This document shows, piece after piece, positions 46,717 through 55,769 of a stretch of DNA of 64,000 nucleotides. The notes under the pieces are model-generated. The model ran no database searches. It was not told the origin of the DNA and was given only the letters and a program-made list of their open reading frames with translations. Each line of letters begins with the position of its first letter. Position 1 is the first letter of the stretch. The stretch comes from an uncultured Paracoccaceae bacterium (lineage in GTDB: Bacteria > Pseudomonadota > Alphaproteobacteria > Rhodobacterales > Rhodobacteraceae), in NCBI GenBank assembly GCA_937924905.1, contig CALDUK010000021.1, forward strand, positions 23,142 to 87,141, in the 5' to 3' direction. A program made the position numbers and the translations under genes.

Positions 46717-48606
46717 TTGGATGGCGTGATGAGCGACGACACGATCAACGGCGGGGCAGGCAACGATACGATCTTTGCGGGTATCGGCGACGACATTGTC
46801 GCCGGCGGGATCGGCGATGACCTGATCTTTGGCGGCGATGGGCTGGACACACTGGCGGGCGAGGATGGCAATGACAGCTTGCATGGCGGGGCCGGGGCTG
46901 ACGCCCTGACCGGCGGCGACGGCAACGACACCTTGGATGGCGGTGACGGGGCCGATACGCTGGACGGCGAAGATGGCGCGGACCGCTATATCACGGATGG
47001 TTTCGACACCATATCAGACAGCGGCAGCAGCGGGCAGGACACGGTCGATATCGGTGTGACGACTGGCGTGACAGTCCTGGCCTCGGCGCTGGTTGGCATT
47101 GAACGGATCAACAGCCTGTCGGGCAGTGACCAGATCTCGGCCGCCGGGATGAACCTGGCCTATATCCTCAGCGGCGCGGGCGGATCTGACACGCTGGTTG
47201 GTGGCCTGTTGTCAGACACGCTTTTGGGCGGCAATGACAATGACAGCCTGTCGGGCGGGGATGGCAACGACCATCTGTTAGGTGGCAGTGGCAATGACAC
47301 GTTTCTGGGCGGTGCGGGCAATGATCAGTTCTTCATCGGTGAAAGCGGCGATGTCGTCACCGAAGGGGGCAGCGGCTATGATGTGGCGTCTATCAACAAC
47401 GCCGGTGGCGTCAGTCTGTCGGTCAGCGCCTGGGCGGGCGTGGAACGCATCAACGGATTTACAGGCCCTGACGCAATCACGGCAGCAGGTGGCTCGATCA
47501 GCGTTGTTCTGACGGGTGGCGACGGGGATGATACACTGACCGGCAGCGCCGTAAACGACACACTGATTGGCGGCGCAGACGATGACAGCCTGTTCGGCGG
47601 CGCGGGCCATGATCAACTGCTTGGTGGCACCGGCAATGACACGTTCAGCGGCGGCGATGGCAATGACGTGTTCTTCATCGGTGAAAACGGCGATGTCGTC
47701 AGCGACGGGGGCGATGGCACCGACACGGTTGTGATCAACGCCGTCTCTGGCGTAAGCCTGTCGGTCGGCACCTGGGCAGACATCGAACGGATCAACGGGT
47801 TTGACGGCAATGATGCGCTTGATGCCACAGGCGGCACGCAATCTTTGACGCTGGCGGGGGGCGCGGGCAATGACACGCTGACCGGGTCGGGCGCCAATGA
47901 CATTTTGCTGGGCGGCACCGGCGCAGATCGTCTGAACGGCGGCGGCGGCGATGACGAAATTCAAGGTGGCACAGGCAATGACACCTTCACCGGTGGCGCA
48001 GGCGATGATGTGTTCTTCATCGGCGAAAGCGGCGATGTCGTCACCGATGGTGGCTCAGGCCATGATGTTGCGGCCATCAATACCGCCAGCGGGCTTGACC
48101 TTGCGCTGGCCACCTGGGCCGGCGTCGAACGCGTGACGGGCTACCTGGGCAACGACACGATTGACGCCACCGGTTATGGCGAAGACATCACGCTGGCGGG
48201 CGGCGCGGGCCATGACGTGCTGACAGGCGGGTTGGGCAATGACACCACCTATGGCGGCGCGGGCGACAATGACATGCGCGGGGCCGCAGGCGATGACGCG
48301 CTGATCGGTGGTGCCGGCGATGACAGCCTGACAGGCGGGGCCGACAATGATTTTCTGATGGGGCGCGCCGGCAATGACGTTTTCTTTTTCGACGACGGAT
48401 TCGGGCGCGATGTGATCCGGGATTTCTCGAACGGGCCCGACCGGATCGACTTTACCCTTCACAGCCAGGTGGCGGGCATGTCCGATCTGTCCGTTGCGCA
48501 GGCGGGTGCCAACACACTTATTACGCTGGCCGCCGGCGGCAGCGACCGCATCACGCTTGTCGATGTCACCGCGACCGATATCGGCAACGAAGACTTTTTG
48601 TTCTAA
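46717..48606 (+). CDS. RTX-type calcium-binding (hemolysin repeat) protein
   Basis: Many GGxGxDxLxGG nonapeptides, C-terminal type I secretion-like end (DFSNGPDRIDF...DFLF). Confidence 0.92.
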   Translation: MDGVMSDDTINGGAGNDTIFAGIGDDIVAGGIGDDLIFGGDGLDTLAGEDGNDSLHGGAGADALTGGDGNDTLDGGDGADTLDGEDGADRYITDGFDTISDSGSSGQDTVDIGVTTGVTVLASALVGIERINSLSGSDQISAAGMNLAYILSGAGGSDTLVGGLLSDTLLGGNDNDSLSGGDGNDHLLGGSGNDTFLGGAGNDQFFIGESGDVVTEGGSGYDVASINNAGGVSLSVSAWAGVERINGFTGPDAITAAGGSISVVLTGGDGDDTLTGSAVNDTLIGGADDDSLFGGAGHDQLLGGTGNDTFSGGDGNDVFFIGENGDVVSDGGDGTDTVVINAVSGVSLSVGTWADIERINGFDGNDALDATGGTQSLTLAGGAGNDTLTGSGANDILLGGTGADRLNGGGGDDEIQGGTGNDTFTGGAGDDVFFIGESGDVVTDGGSGHDVAAINTASGLDLALATWAGVERVTGYLGNDTIDATGYGEDITLAGGAGHDVLTGGLGNDTTYGGAGDNDMRGAAGDDALIGGAGDDSLTGGADNDFLMGRAGNDVFFFDDGFGRDVIRDFSNGPDRIDFTLHSQVAGMSDLSVAQAGANTLITLAAGGSDRITLVDVTATDIGNEDFLF

Positions 48607-48618
48607 GGGGGCATAGCC

Positions 48619-50502
48619 TTGTTCGAAGCGCGCAGAACGCCGTTTTCACGTCTTACCCAATGGCGATCATGGTGGCGCACAACACCGACGCGCCGGCAGA
48701 TCAAGGCCATGTCTGCCTTTGTCGACGACGCCTTCTATCTTGCTACCTATTCTGATGTCCGCGAGGCGGGTCTCAGTCCCGTACAACACTATGCGCGCTT
48801 TGGCTGGCGTGAAGGGCGTGACCCTTCGCCAGTGTTTTCAACCAACGGATATCTGCAAACCCATGGCCAGCTTGCAAAAACCGGGACCAACCCGCTTTTG
48901 CATTTTTTGGAAACAGGCGCAAACCCTGCCACGCCCGACGCCCGACTTGCTGATGAAGCCCGGCTGATCGCACCCGAATTTGACGCCGAGTTCTATTGCC
49001 GAACCTATCGCCTGAGCGACGAGACCGACCCGGTGCAACACTATTGCCGCACCGGCTGGCGCTTGGGGCACGACCCCGCGCCCACGTTTTCAACCCGCTA
49101 TTATCTAAGCGACAATATCGACATCCGCGAAAGCGGCGTGAACCCGTTCTGGCACTATCTGGCCGCCGGGCGCGACGAAGGCCGAAGCCCGCGCCATCCG
49201 GGCGGCTGGCAATACGAGGTGATTGCAAATCTTCAATCGCTGGACGCCATGAAAACCCACTGGGTCCGAAACAGCGCACCACCCGAACTGCAAACGCAAG
49301 ATGCTCTGGCTGCGCGGCTGCGCGCCGGGCAAAAAGGCCAGGCTACTCTGATCAGTTTTGGCCATGACAACTATCTGACCACCCCGGGCGGCGTTCAGTT
49401 TTGCATCGCGATGGAAGCCCGCCGCGCGGCCGAGCGTGGGTATGACTATCTAAACATCCACCCCTACCAACCGTTGCCGACGCTGGCCGCCCGCGACGCT
49501 GATCCGGTGATGTCGGTTCTGTTGAATGGCGACGCCTTGGGCCATGCCCGTATGTCAGTGCTGACCAAAGCCATCGCAGCCGCCGGATTGCCCGACCCCC
49601 GCCTGATTTGTCACCACCTGATGGGCCACGCCCCAGAACAAATAGCAGCGCTTGCCCACGCCTTGTGCCAGACCGCGTGCCATTTCTGGCTGCATGACAA
49701 TTTCTCGGTCTGCACCAGCTATGCGTTGCAACGCAACAACGTCGCCTTTTGCGGCGCGCCAAAAGCAACGTCCAACGCCTGCACCATTTGTCTGTATGGC
49801 CAGGAACGACGCGACCAGGCTCAGCGCATGGCACTGTTTTTCGACGCGCTTGATATCGACGTGATCGCGCCATCCCAGGGGGCGTTGTCCTTCTGGCAGG
49901 ACAAAAGCGGGCTAGCCGCCCGTTCTACCCAAGTTATGCCCCACCTCACCCTGCACCCCCAACCCGACCCGGCACCGCCGACACCGGCGCGCGAACTGCG
50001 CATTGCCTTTCTGGGCGCGCCCCTGCCCCACAAAGGCTGGCCAAGCTTTGAACGATTGCACGCGGCGCTGGCGTCCGACCCCGCCTATCGGTTCTGGCTG
50101 TTCAGCACAGAAACCACCGGGCTTGATATCGACCGCGTGCCGATCCATTGCACACCCGACAATCCGACGGCGGCCATTGATGCGCTGAAAGACGCAAAAA
50201 TCGACCTGGTGCTGCACTGGGCCAGTTGCCGCGAAACGTTTTCCTTCTCAACCTTCGAAGCCATCGCCGCCGGGGCTTTCGTGATCACCAATCGCGGCTC
50301 GGGCAATGTGGCGGCCACGGTTCAGTCGACACAAAGCGGGCTGGTGTTGGACACGGAAGACGCGCTGATGACTGCTGCTTGCGACGGCACGCTGGCGCGT
50401 CTGGCGACCGAGGCACGCGACCGGCGCCGCAAACAAACCTATGCCATCACCCACAGCGATTTCACGCTGGCCTGTCTGAGAGAAAAGGCCGCCGCCGCAT
50501 GA
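48619..50502 (+). CDS. Glycosyltransferase-like protein with repeated FDxxFYLxxYxDVRxxGxxPxxHYxxxGWxEGRDPSPxF N-terminal modules
   Basis: Four N-terminal repeats followed by a GT1/GT4-like C-terminus (FLGAPLPHKGWPSFERLHAAL; FSTFEAIAAGAFVITNRGSGN). Confidence 0.8.
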   Translation: MFEARRTPFSRLTQWRSWWRTTPTRRQIKAMSAFVDDAFYLATYSDVREAGLSPVQHYARFGWREGRDPSPVFSTNGYLQTHGQLAKTGTNPLLHFLETGANPATPDARLADEARLIAPEFDAEFYCRTYRLSDETDPVQHYCRTGWRLGHDPAPTFSTRYYLSDNIDIRESGVNPFWHYLAAGRDEGRSPRHPGGWQYEVIANLQSLDAMKTHWVRNSAPPELQTQDALAARLRAGQKGQATLISFGHDNYLTTPGGVQFCIAMEARRAAERGYDYLNIHPYQPLPTLAARDADPVMSVLLNGDALGHARMSVLTKAIAAAGLPDPRLICHHLMGHAPEQIAALAHALCQTACHFWLHDNFSVCTSYALQRNNVAFCGAPKATSNACTICLYGQERRDQAQRMALFFDALDIDVIAPSQGALSFWQDKSGLAARSTQVMPHLTLHPQPDPAPPTPARELRIAFLGAPLPHKGWPSFERLHAALASDPAYRFWLFSTETTGLDIDRVPIHCTPDNPTAAIDALKDAKIDLVLHWASCRETFSFSTFEAIAAGAFVITNRGSGNVAATVQSTQSGLVLDTEDALMTAACDGTLARLATEARDRRRKQTYAITHSDFTLACLREKAAAA

Positions 50503-51551
50503 GTGTTCACGCCTTCACCAGCTTTTCGTTCAGCTATCTCAATCGCGCACGCGTGCTGGCGCGAACATTGCGCGACCACCACCCGGACTGGACCATCTGG
50601 GCCGTCGTGACCGACATCTGCCCCCAGGCCGCCGCGCTGGACTGGACCGAAGAAGACTTTGACCGCGTGCTTTTCCCCGCCGATCTTTTCGGCGACACAG
50701 CCGAACCCTGGTTGTTTGCCCATAACGTGGTCGAAGCCTGCACCGCCGTCAAAGGTGCGGCTGCCTGCCATATTCTGGATCAGGCCGATTGCGACAAGCT
50801 GATGTATTTCGACCCTGATATCGCAGTGTTCAACTCACTGACCCCCGTGGTCGACCTGTTGGACAGCCATTCCATCATCCTGACCCCTCATCAAACCGCG
50901 CCCGCTGGCCGGTCTGAACGCCAGAATATCATGGACAACGAACTGTCGTCCTTGATGCACGGCACATACAACCTTGGTTTTATTGCCTTTTCTGACACAG
51001 AAGAAGGCCGTCGCTGCACCAGTTGGTGGGACGAACGGTTGCGCGACTGGTGCCATGACCGCAAAGACATCGGCGTCTTCGTCGATCAGAAATGGTGCGA
51101 TTTGATCCCGTGCTTTTTCGACAATGTCAAAATTCTGCGCGACCCCGGCTATAATGTCGCCAGTTGGAACCTGTCGCACCGCACGCTTGTTCTGGATGAC
51201 GCAGGCCAAATTCGGGTCAATGGCCACCCGCTTCGGTTTTTCCATTTCACCAAACTGGGCCCCCAGGGCGACGCGATGACCCAACGCTATGCGGCGGGCA
51301 ACACCGAGGTGTTCGAACTTTGGTTCTGGTACAAAGCCCAGATTGAAAACGCCACAGACCCGCGCATCCCAAAGGGCTATTGGCACTATGGCACCTTTGA
51401 CAATGACACGCCCATCCCAGATACGGTCCGGCGCCTGTACCGCGACCGCAAAGACTTGCGCGCGGCCTTCAAAAACCCGCGCCAGGTGGAAGACGGATTC
51501 TTTGCCTGGCTGCATGCCGAAACCGACCTGATGCACGGCGGGGCGGGATAA
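50499..51551 (+). CDS. Glycosyltransferase (nucleotide-diphospho-sugar transferase-like, GT8-like)
   Basis: HAFTSFSFSYLNRARVLARTLRDHHPDW; DCDKLMYFDPDIAVF DxD-type motif; ATGA overlap with upstream gene. Confidence 0.78.
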   Translation: MSVHAFTSFSFSYLNRARVLARTLRDHHPDWTIWAVVTDICPQAAALDWTEEDFDRVLFPADLFGDTAEPWLFAHNVVEACTAVKGAAACHILDQADCDKLMYFDPDIAVFNSLTPVVDLLDSHSIILTPHQTAPAGRSERQNIMDNELSSLMHGTYNLGFIAFSDTEEGRRCTSWWDERLRDWCHDRKDIGVFVDQKWCDLIPCFFDNVKILRDPGYNVASWNLSHRTLVLDDAGQIRVNGHPLRFFHFTKLGPQGDAMTQRYAAGNTEVFELWFWYKAQIENATDPRIPKGYWHYGTFDNDTPIPDTVRRLYRDRKDLRAAFKNPRQVEDGFFAWLHAETDLMHGGAG

Positions 51552-52522
51552 TGGCGCAAAAACATTTTGTAATCGTTTACCAATTCGGCAAAGTCGCCAG
51601 CACCGCGTTGGTGAAAACTCTGAACACGCACCCGGAAATTGACGCGCATCAAAGCCACTTTCTGGGCGAAGATGCGCTGAAACGCATGGTTGTGAACGCC
51701 ACCGGCCCCACCCATTCGGCCTATTTCCGCAAACACATGATCGGCCAGTTGAACGCCAATCTGGACCTGACCTATCAGATGAACCGGGCACGGCTTGGCC
51801 ATGACGGGCGGCGCCTGACCATCCTGTCGCTATCGCGCGCACCGCTTGACTGGTTCCGGTCCTCGATCCAGCAGGATATCGAAGGCCACCTGCCCGATCT
51901 TCTGGCCCTTGGCCAAGGGGCAAATCAGGCCGACAGGCTGCGCGACGGTCTTGACCAGATGCTGGACCGCGTCGCGGCACTTTTGGCAACCCACGGTGGC
52001 GTCGCGACAATTGCAAGCGACCTGATCGCCTCGGGCGCGCGCCCGCTTTTGACCCAATTGAAGGGCGAGCCGGACTTTATCAAAACCATGCTGCTGCAAG
52101 CCCTGCGCCCGGTCGTCTGGTTCGAAGACCATTTTGCCAGGTGCTTTGACCTTTCGCTGGACGACATCCACCGGGAAGATGGCTTCTGGCTTCGGACAAC
52201 CCGGCAAACCACATTCATTCTCTTGCGCTATGAAGACATCGCCCAAACCTTTGCGTCCGCCATGGTGGCGGCAAATCTGCCGGCCACCGGCCCAATGATC
52301 CGCGCGAATGACAGCCGCGCCAAACCGTTCGCCCAGATCATAAAGGCCGCGTTTGACACCGAACACGCACACCAACTGGGCGCCCTTCTGGCCCAATCCG
52401 ACTATGCCCGGCATTTCGGCTATACCAAAGCCCCCGCGCAAAATGCCAAGACAACGGGTGCGTCAAAAAGAAATAGGGAAATGGTGGTGCCCCCACACGG
52501 ACTCGAACCGCGGACCTACTGA
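51551..52522 (+). CDS. Putative capsular polysaccharide synthesis / sulfotransferase-like protein
   Basis: FVIVYQFGKVASTALVKTLNTHPEIDAHQSHFL P-loop-like PAPS motif; LSLSRAPLDWFRSSIQQDI; C-terminus runs into antisense tRNA-Thr. Confidence 0.72.
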   Translation: MAQKHFVIVYQFGKVASTALVKTLNTHPEIDAHQSHFLGEDALKRMVVNATGPTHSAYFRKHMIGQLNANLDLTYQMNRARLGHDGRRLTILSLSRAPLDWFRSSIQQDIEGHLPDLLALGQGANQADRLRDGLDQMLDRVAALLATHGGVATIASDLIASGARPLLTQLKGEPDFIKTMLLQALRPVVWFEDHFARCFDLSLDDIHREDGFWLRTTRQTTFILLRYEDIAQTFASAMVAANLPATGPMIRANDSRAKPFAQIIKAAFDTEHAHQLGALLAQSDYARHFGYTKAPAQNAKTTGASKRNREMVVPPHGLEPRTY

Positions 52523-52560
52523 TTACAAATCAGTTGCTCTACCAGCTGAGCTATAGGGGC
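52485..52560 (-). tRNA. tRNA-Thr (anticodon TGT)
   Basis: GCCCCTATAGCTCAGCTGGTAGAGCAACTGATTTGTAATCAGTAGGTCCGCGGTTCGAGTCCGTGTGGGGGCACCA. Confidence 0.96.
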
Positions 52561-52695
52561 GCCCGGCGTCTCTCTAGCAATCTGGTCACGGTCGGGCAAG
52601 ACCATGACGCGTTTAATTCTCTGCTCTTTTCCTGACCCCGACACCGACCTAATGTTGCACCGAAGGGTCGACGCAAAGATCGACAGACGGGGCTG

Positions 52696-53562
52696 ATGCA
52701 AGTTGTTTTCCATCTGGGCGCACATTTCACCGATGACGGGCTTCTGATCCGATCCATCTTGCGCAACCGCGCGCGGCTGGCGACCGAAGGCATCATCGTT
52801 CCCGGGCCCAGCCGGTACCGCGAATTGCTGGGGGATCTTTCGACAAAACTGCGCGGAGCCCCGGCGGATGCAGACACCGAACAGATGATCCTTGACGCAA
52901 TCTGCGACGATGACAGCGCCGACCGGATTGTGCTGTCCAGCGACAACTTCCTTTGCCGCCCGCAGGTGGCGCTTGGCCAGGATGGGCTTTACCCCAAAGC
53001 GAACAAATCCGCCTGGTTGCGCAACTGCCTGCCCCGCCATGACGTCAGCTTTGCAATGGCGATCCGCAGCCCGGCCACCTTTGTGCCCGAAATCGCCGCT
53101 GCGTCCAGGAACGCGCCCATTGCCATTGAAAATCTGCCTTTGGGCGACCTGCTCTGGTCAGATGTGATTGCGGATATCACCAGCGCCAATCCCGGCGCGG
53201 ACATGATCGTCTGGTGTCACGAAGACACCCCGTTCATCTGGTCCGAAATCATCCGCGAAATAACCCAGCACGACCCGTTCACCGAACTGGACGGCGAATT
53301 TGACATGCTGGACACCATTATGACCGGCGACGGCATGACACGGCTGCAAGAGTTTCTAGAAACCCGCGGCGTGTCCGATCAATTCAAACGCCGCCGCGCG
53401 GTTTCTGCATTTCTCGAAGCCCATGCCATCGACGAAGAAATCGAAGCTGAAATCGACCTGCCCGGCTGGACCGAAGACACGATCGAACAACTGACCGAGC
53501 TGTACGAAGAAGATGTGTCTCGCATCGCCTCTATGGCCGAGGTAACTTTCGTCTCGCCTTGA
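52696..53562 (+). CDS. Hypothetical protein, distant sulfotransferase-like N-terminus
   Basis: QVVFHLGAHFTDDGLLIRSILRNRARLATEGIIVPGPSRYRELL. Confidence 0.65.
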   Translation: MQVVFHLGAHFTDDGLLIRSILRNRARLATEGIIVPGPSRYRELLGDLSTKLRGAPADADTEQMILDAICDDDSADRIVLSSDNFLCRPQVALGQDGLYPKANKSAWLRNCLPRHDVSFAMAIRSPATFVPEIAAASRNAPIAIENLPLGDLLWSDVIADITSANPGADMIVWCHEDTPFIWSEIIREITQHDPFTELDGEFDMLDTIMTGDGMTRLQEFLETRGVSDQFKRRRAVSAFLEAHAIDEEIEAEIDLPGWTEDTIEQLTELYEEDVSRIASMAEVTFVSP

Positions 53563-53579
53563 GGCGACCTTGCCCATCC

Positions 53580-54251
53580 TCAGAACGAGGTCGGCCACCC
53601 CAGCCAACGCGAAAACACCGTGCCGCCGCCCGGCACAACCGACCGCTTGCGGGACGTATGGATCAACAATGGCATCGGCCAGAACACGCGGGACATCGGG
53701 CGCGGCTGCATCGTTGAAAGCTTGCGTTTTTTGCGCAGGATCGCCCGGCCAAAGAAACGCGGCGCGTCTTTCAGCACGCTGTCGCGCCGCTTTTGCGGTG
53801 ACAACAGGCGCAGTCCAAGCCGGTCTGACAGCAAAAATGCGCCACCGCCCTGTCCCGGTGCAATTGTCAGAAACCTCGGATGGTCCTTTAAAACGCTTGG
53901 CGCGTGATCACGCGGGGTCGGCACTTTGAAGGACTGGCTTGGCAGGTTCACCGGCAACGCGCCGCTGCTGTCAAACGCCTCGGTCGCAATCCGCACCGCA
54001 TTCAGCGGTTTGTACGTGGCCCGCACCACCACCAGACTGGCACCTTCGGCCACCCTCGCCGCATAAGCCTCGGCCGCATCTTCAGGCACAAGAGCCTGCA
54101 CCATGCGCGCCTTGATCGCCGCGTCGGTGTCCCCGTCGCGCGCCGCGACAAGCGACAGGACATAGCCCGGAAACCCGGCCCGCATCAGCCGGTCGCGCAT
54201 GCCGCGCGCCGCATGTTCAGTTTGGTAAAGCCGCGAAAGAACTGTTGTCAT
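53580..54251 (-). CDS. Hypothetical protein translationally coupled to pucC
   Basis: 223 aa; ATG overlaps the pucC stop (ATGA at 54248-54251). Confidence 0.65.
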   Translation of the reverse strand: MTTVLSRLYQTEHAARGMRDRLMRAGFPGYVLSLVAARDGDTDAAIKARMVQALVPEDAAEAYAARVAEGASLVVVRATYKPLNAVRIATEAFDSSGALPVNLPSQSFKVPTPRDHAPSVLKDHPRFLTIAPGQGGGAFLLSDRLGLRLLSPQKRRDSVLKDAPRFFGRAILRKKRKLSTMQPRPMSRVFWPMPLLIHTSRKRSVVPGGGTVFSRWLGWPTSF

Positions 54252-55669
54252 CCAACCTCCACCGATTTGTGGTCTGTCTCAACCAGAGAACGCTTCGTCC
54301 TCCGCGATACAGCCACAAAAGCGGCGAGAAGCAGAAAGACGATTTCGATACCGAACACATAGTTATAGGGCGCGTGGGCGGAAAGTCCGCCCAAACCGGG
54401 CATTTGAACGATGATATCCCGCACAATCCCGGCCAAAGCCACACCGATCCCAGCGCATGTCGCCTGCACCGCACCCCAGGTGCCCAGCGCCAGACCGGTG
54501 CGATTGCCAGGCGCCATCCGAATGGTCGCGGTCAGTGTTGCGTGCCCAAACAGCCCGGCCCCCAGACCCGTGGCAAATGTGCCCGCAAGAAACAGCGGAA
54601 GGCCACCCATTTGGCTGGCCAGTATAATCGCCAGAAAGCCCGGAATGCCGATCAACGCGCCCAGCCGCCCCAGTTGAACGGCTGATCCCGACCCGCCCAG
54701 AACGCGGGACGCAATTCCAAAGCCGACCAACGTGCCACCTGCCAAAAGCGCGGTCAGCCGGGTAGTTTCGGCAACCGACAACCCCAGCGCCTGTCCGCCG
54801 TAAGGCTCCAGCAGAACATCGGCCATGCCGAAACCAAAGGTGCCAAGGCCGATCATCACCATCAGCCGCATCATGCCCGGGCGCGCCACCAAACCGCGCC
54901 AGGCTTCGGCAAAAGGCACGGCTTTCTGCGTTTCCATCACCTGCGCACGCGCACGGTCGCGGGGTTCTTGTTTCCAAAGGGCAATCAGGTTCAAGGCGAT
55001 GGTCAGAACCGCTGTCCCCTGAATAACCTGGATCAAACGGCCGGGTGTATACGTGTCCAGCAAAGCGCCATAGACAAGCGCGCTTGCAACCATACCGACC
55101 AGCAGCATGACATACATCAGCCCCACGACTTTCGGCTGATCCTCGTCGCGCACCAAATCAGTGGCCAGTGCCAATCCAACGGTCTGCACCACATGCACAC
55201 CCGCCCCCACCAGCAAAAATGCCAAAGCGGCAGACGACAGGCCAATCCAGCGCGGCGCATCAATCGCTTCGCCATAGCCCGACAAAACCAAAAGCGCGAA
55301 GGGCATGATGGCAAAGCCACCGAACTGATACATCGTGCCTTTCCAGATATACGGCACCCGCCGCCATCCCAAAGCTGACCGATGCTGATCCGACCGATGC
55401 CCGATCAAGGTGCGGAAAGGCGCAAACAAGAGCGGCAATGCCAGCATCACGGCCACCAATGTCGCCGGTACGTCAAGTTCGACGATCATCACGCGGTTCA
55501 GTGTGCCGACCAGCAAAACCAGCGCAGCGCCCACCGTGATTTGAAACAATGAAAGCCGCAGCAGGCGCGACAAAGGAACATCCTCGGTCGCGACATCCGC
55601 AAACGGCATATATTTCGGCCCGACCGAAGCCAGCTTTCTCAGAGCAAATGCTTTATAGTCAAAAGCCAT
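54248..55669 (-). CDS. pucC: PucC family light-harvesting complex assembly MFS protein
   Basis: LFQITVGAALVLLVGTLNRVMIVELDVPATLVAVMLALPLLFAPFRTLIGHRSDQHRSALGWRRVPYIWKGT; downstream of pucBA. Confidence 0.93.
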   Translation of the reverse strand: MAFDYKAFALRKLASVGPKYMPFADVATEDVPLSRLLRLSLFQITVGAALVLLVGTLNRVMIVELDVPATLVAVMLALPLLFAPFRTLIGHRSDQHRSALGWRRVPYIWKGTMYQFGGFAIMPFALLVLSGYGEAIDAPRWIGLSSAALAFLLVGAGVHVVQTVGLALATDLVRDEDQPKVVGLMYVMLLVGMVASALVYGALLDTYTPGRLIQVIQGTAVLTIALNLIALWKQEPRDRARAQVMETQKAVPFAEAWRGLVARPGMMRLMVMIGLGTFGFGMADVLLEPYGGQALGLSVAETTRLTALLAGGTLVGFGIASRVLGGSGSAVQLGRLGALIGIPGFLAIILASQMGGLPLFLAGTFATGLGAGLFGHATLTATIRMAPGNRTGLALGTWGAVQATCAGIGVALAGIVRDIIVQMPGLGGLSAHAPYNYVFGIEIVFLLLAAFVAVSRRTKRSLVETDHKSVEVG

Positions 55670-55683
55670 CGAGCCTTCCAATG

Positions 55684-55723
55684 CCCCGACCGCCCCCGAT
55701 GGGGGGGCGGCCGAGTGTCGGGG
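55684..55723. terminator. Strong GC-rich intercistronic hairpin between pucA and pucC
   Basis: CCCCGACCGCCCCCGATGGGGGGGCGGCCGAGTGTCGGGG. Confidence 0.75.
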
Positions 55724-55769
55724 ACAAAGCCCTATAGACCTCCGTACAGACCGAAGGGCCTGCCCGGAT

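Noticed and set aside
46717-48606. Regular DNA periodicity considered as tandem repeat or CRISPR
   Set aside because: The periodicity comes from in-frame RTX nonapeptide codons; no identical direct repeats with unique spacers. No CRISPR array or cas genes were seen anywhere in the window.
54245-55378. + strand ORFs opposite pucC
   Set aside because: Shadow ORFs antisense to pucC without motifs.
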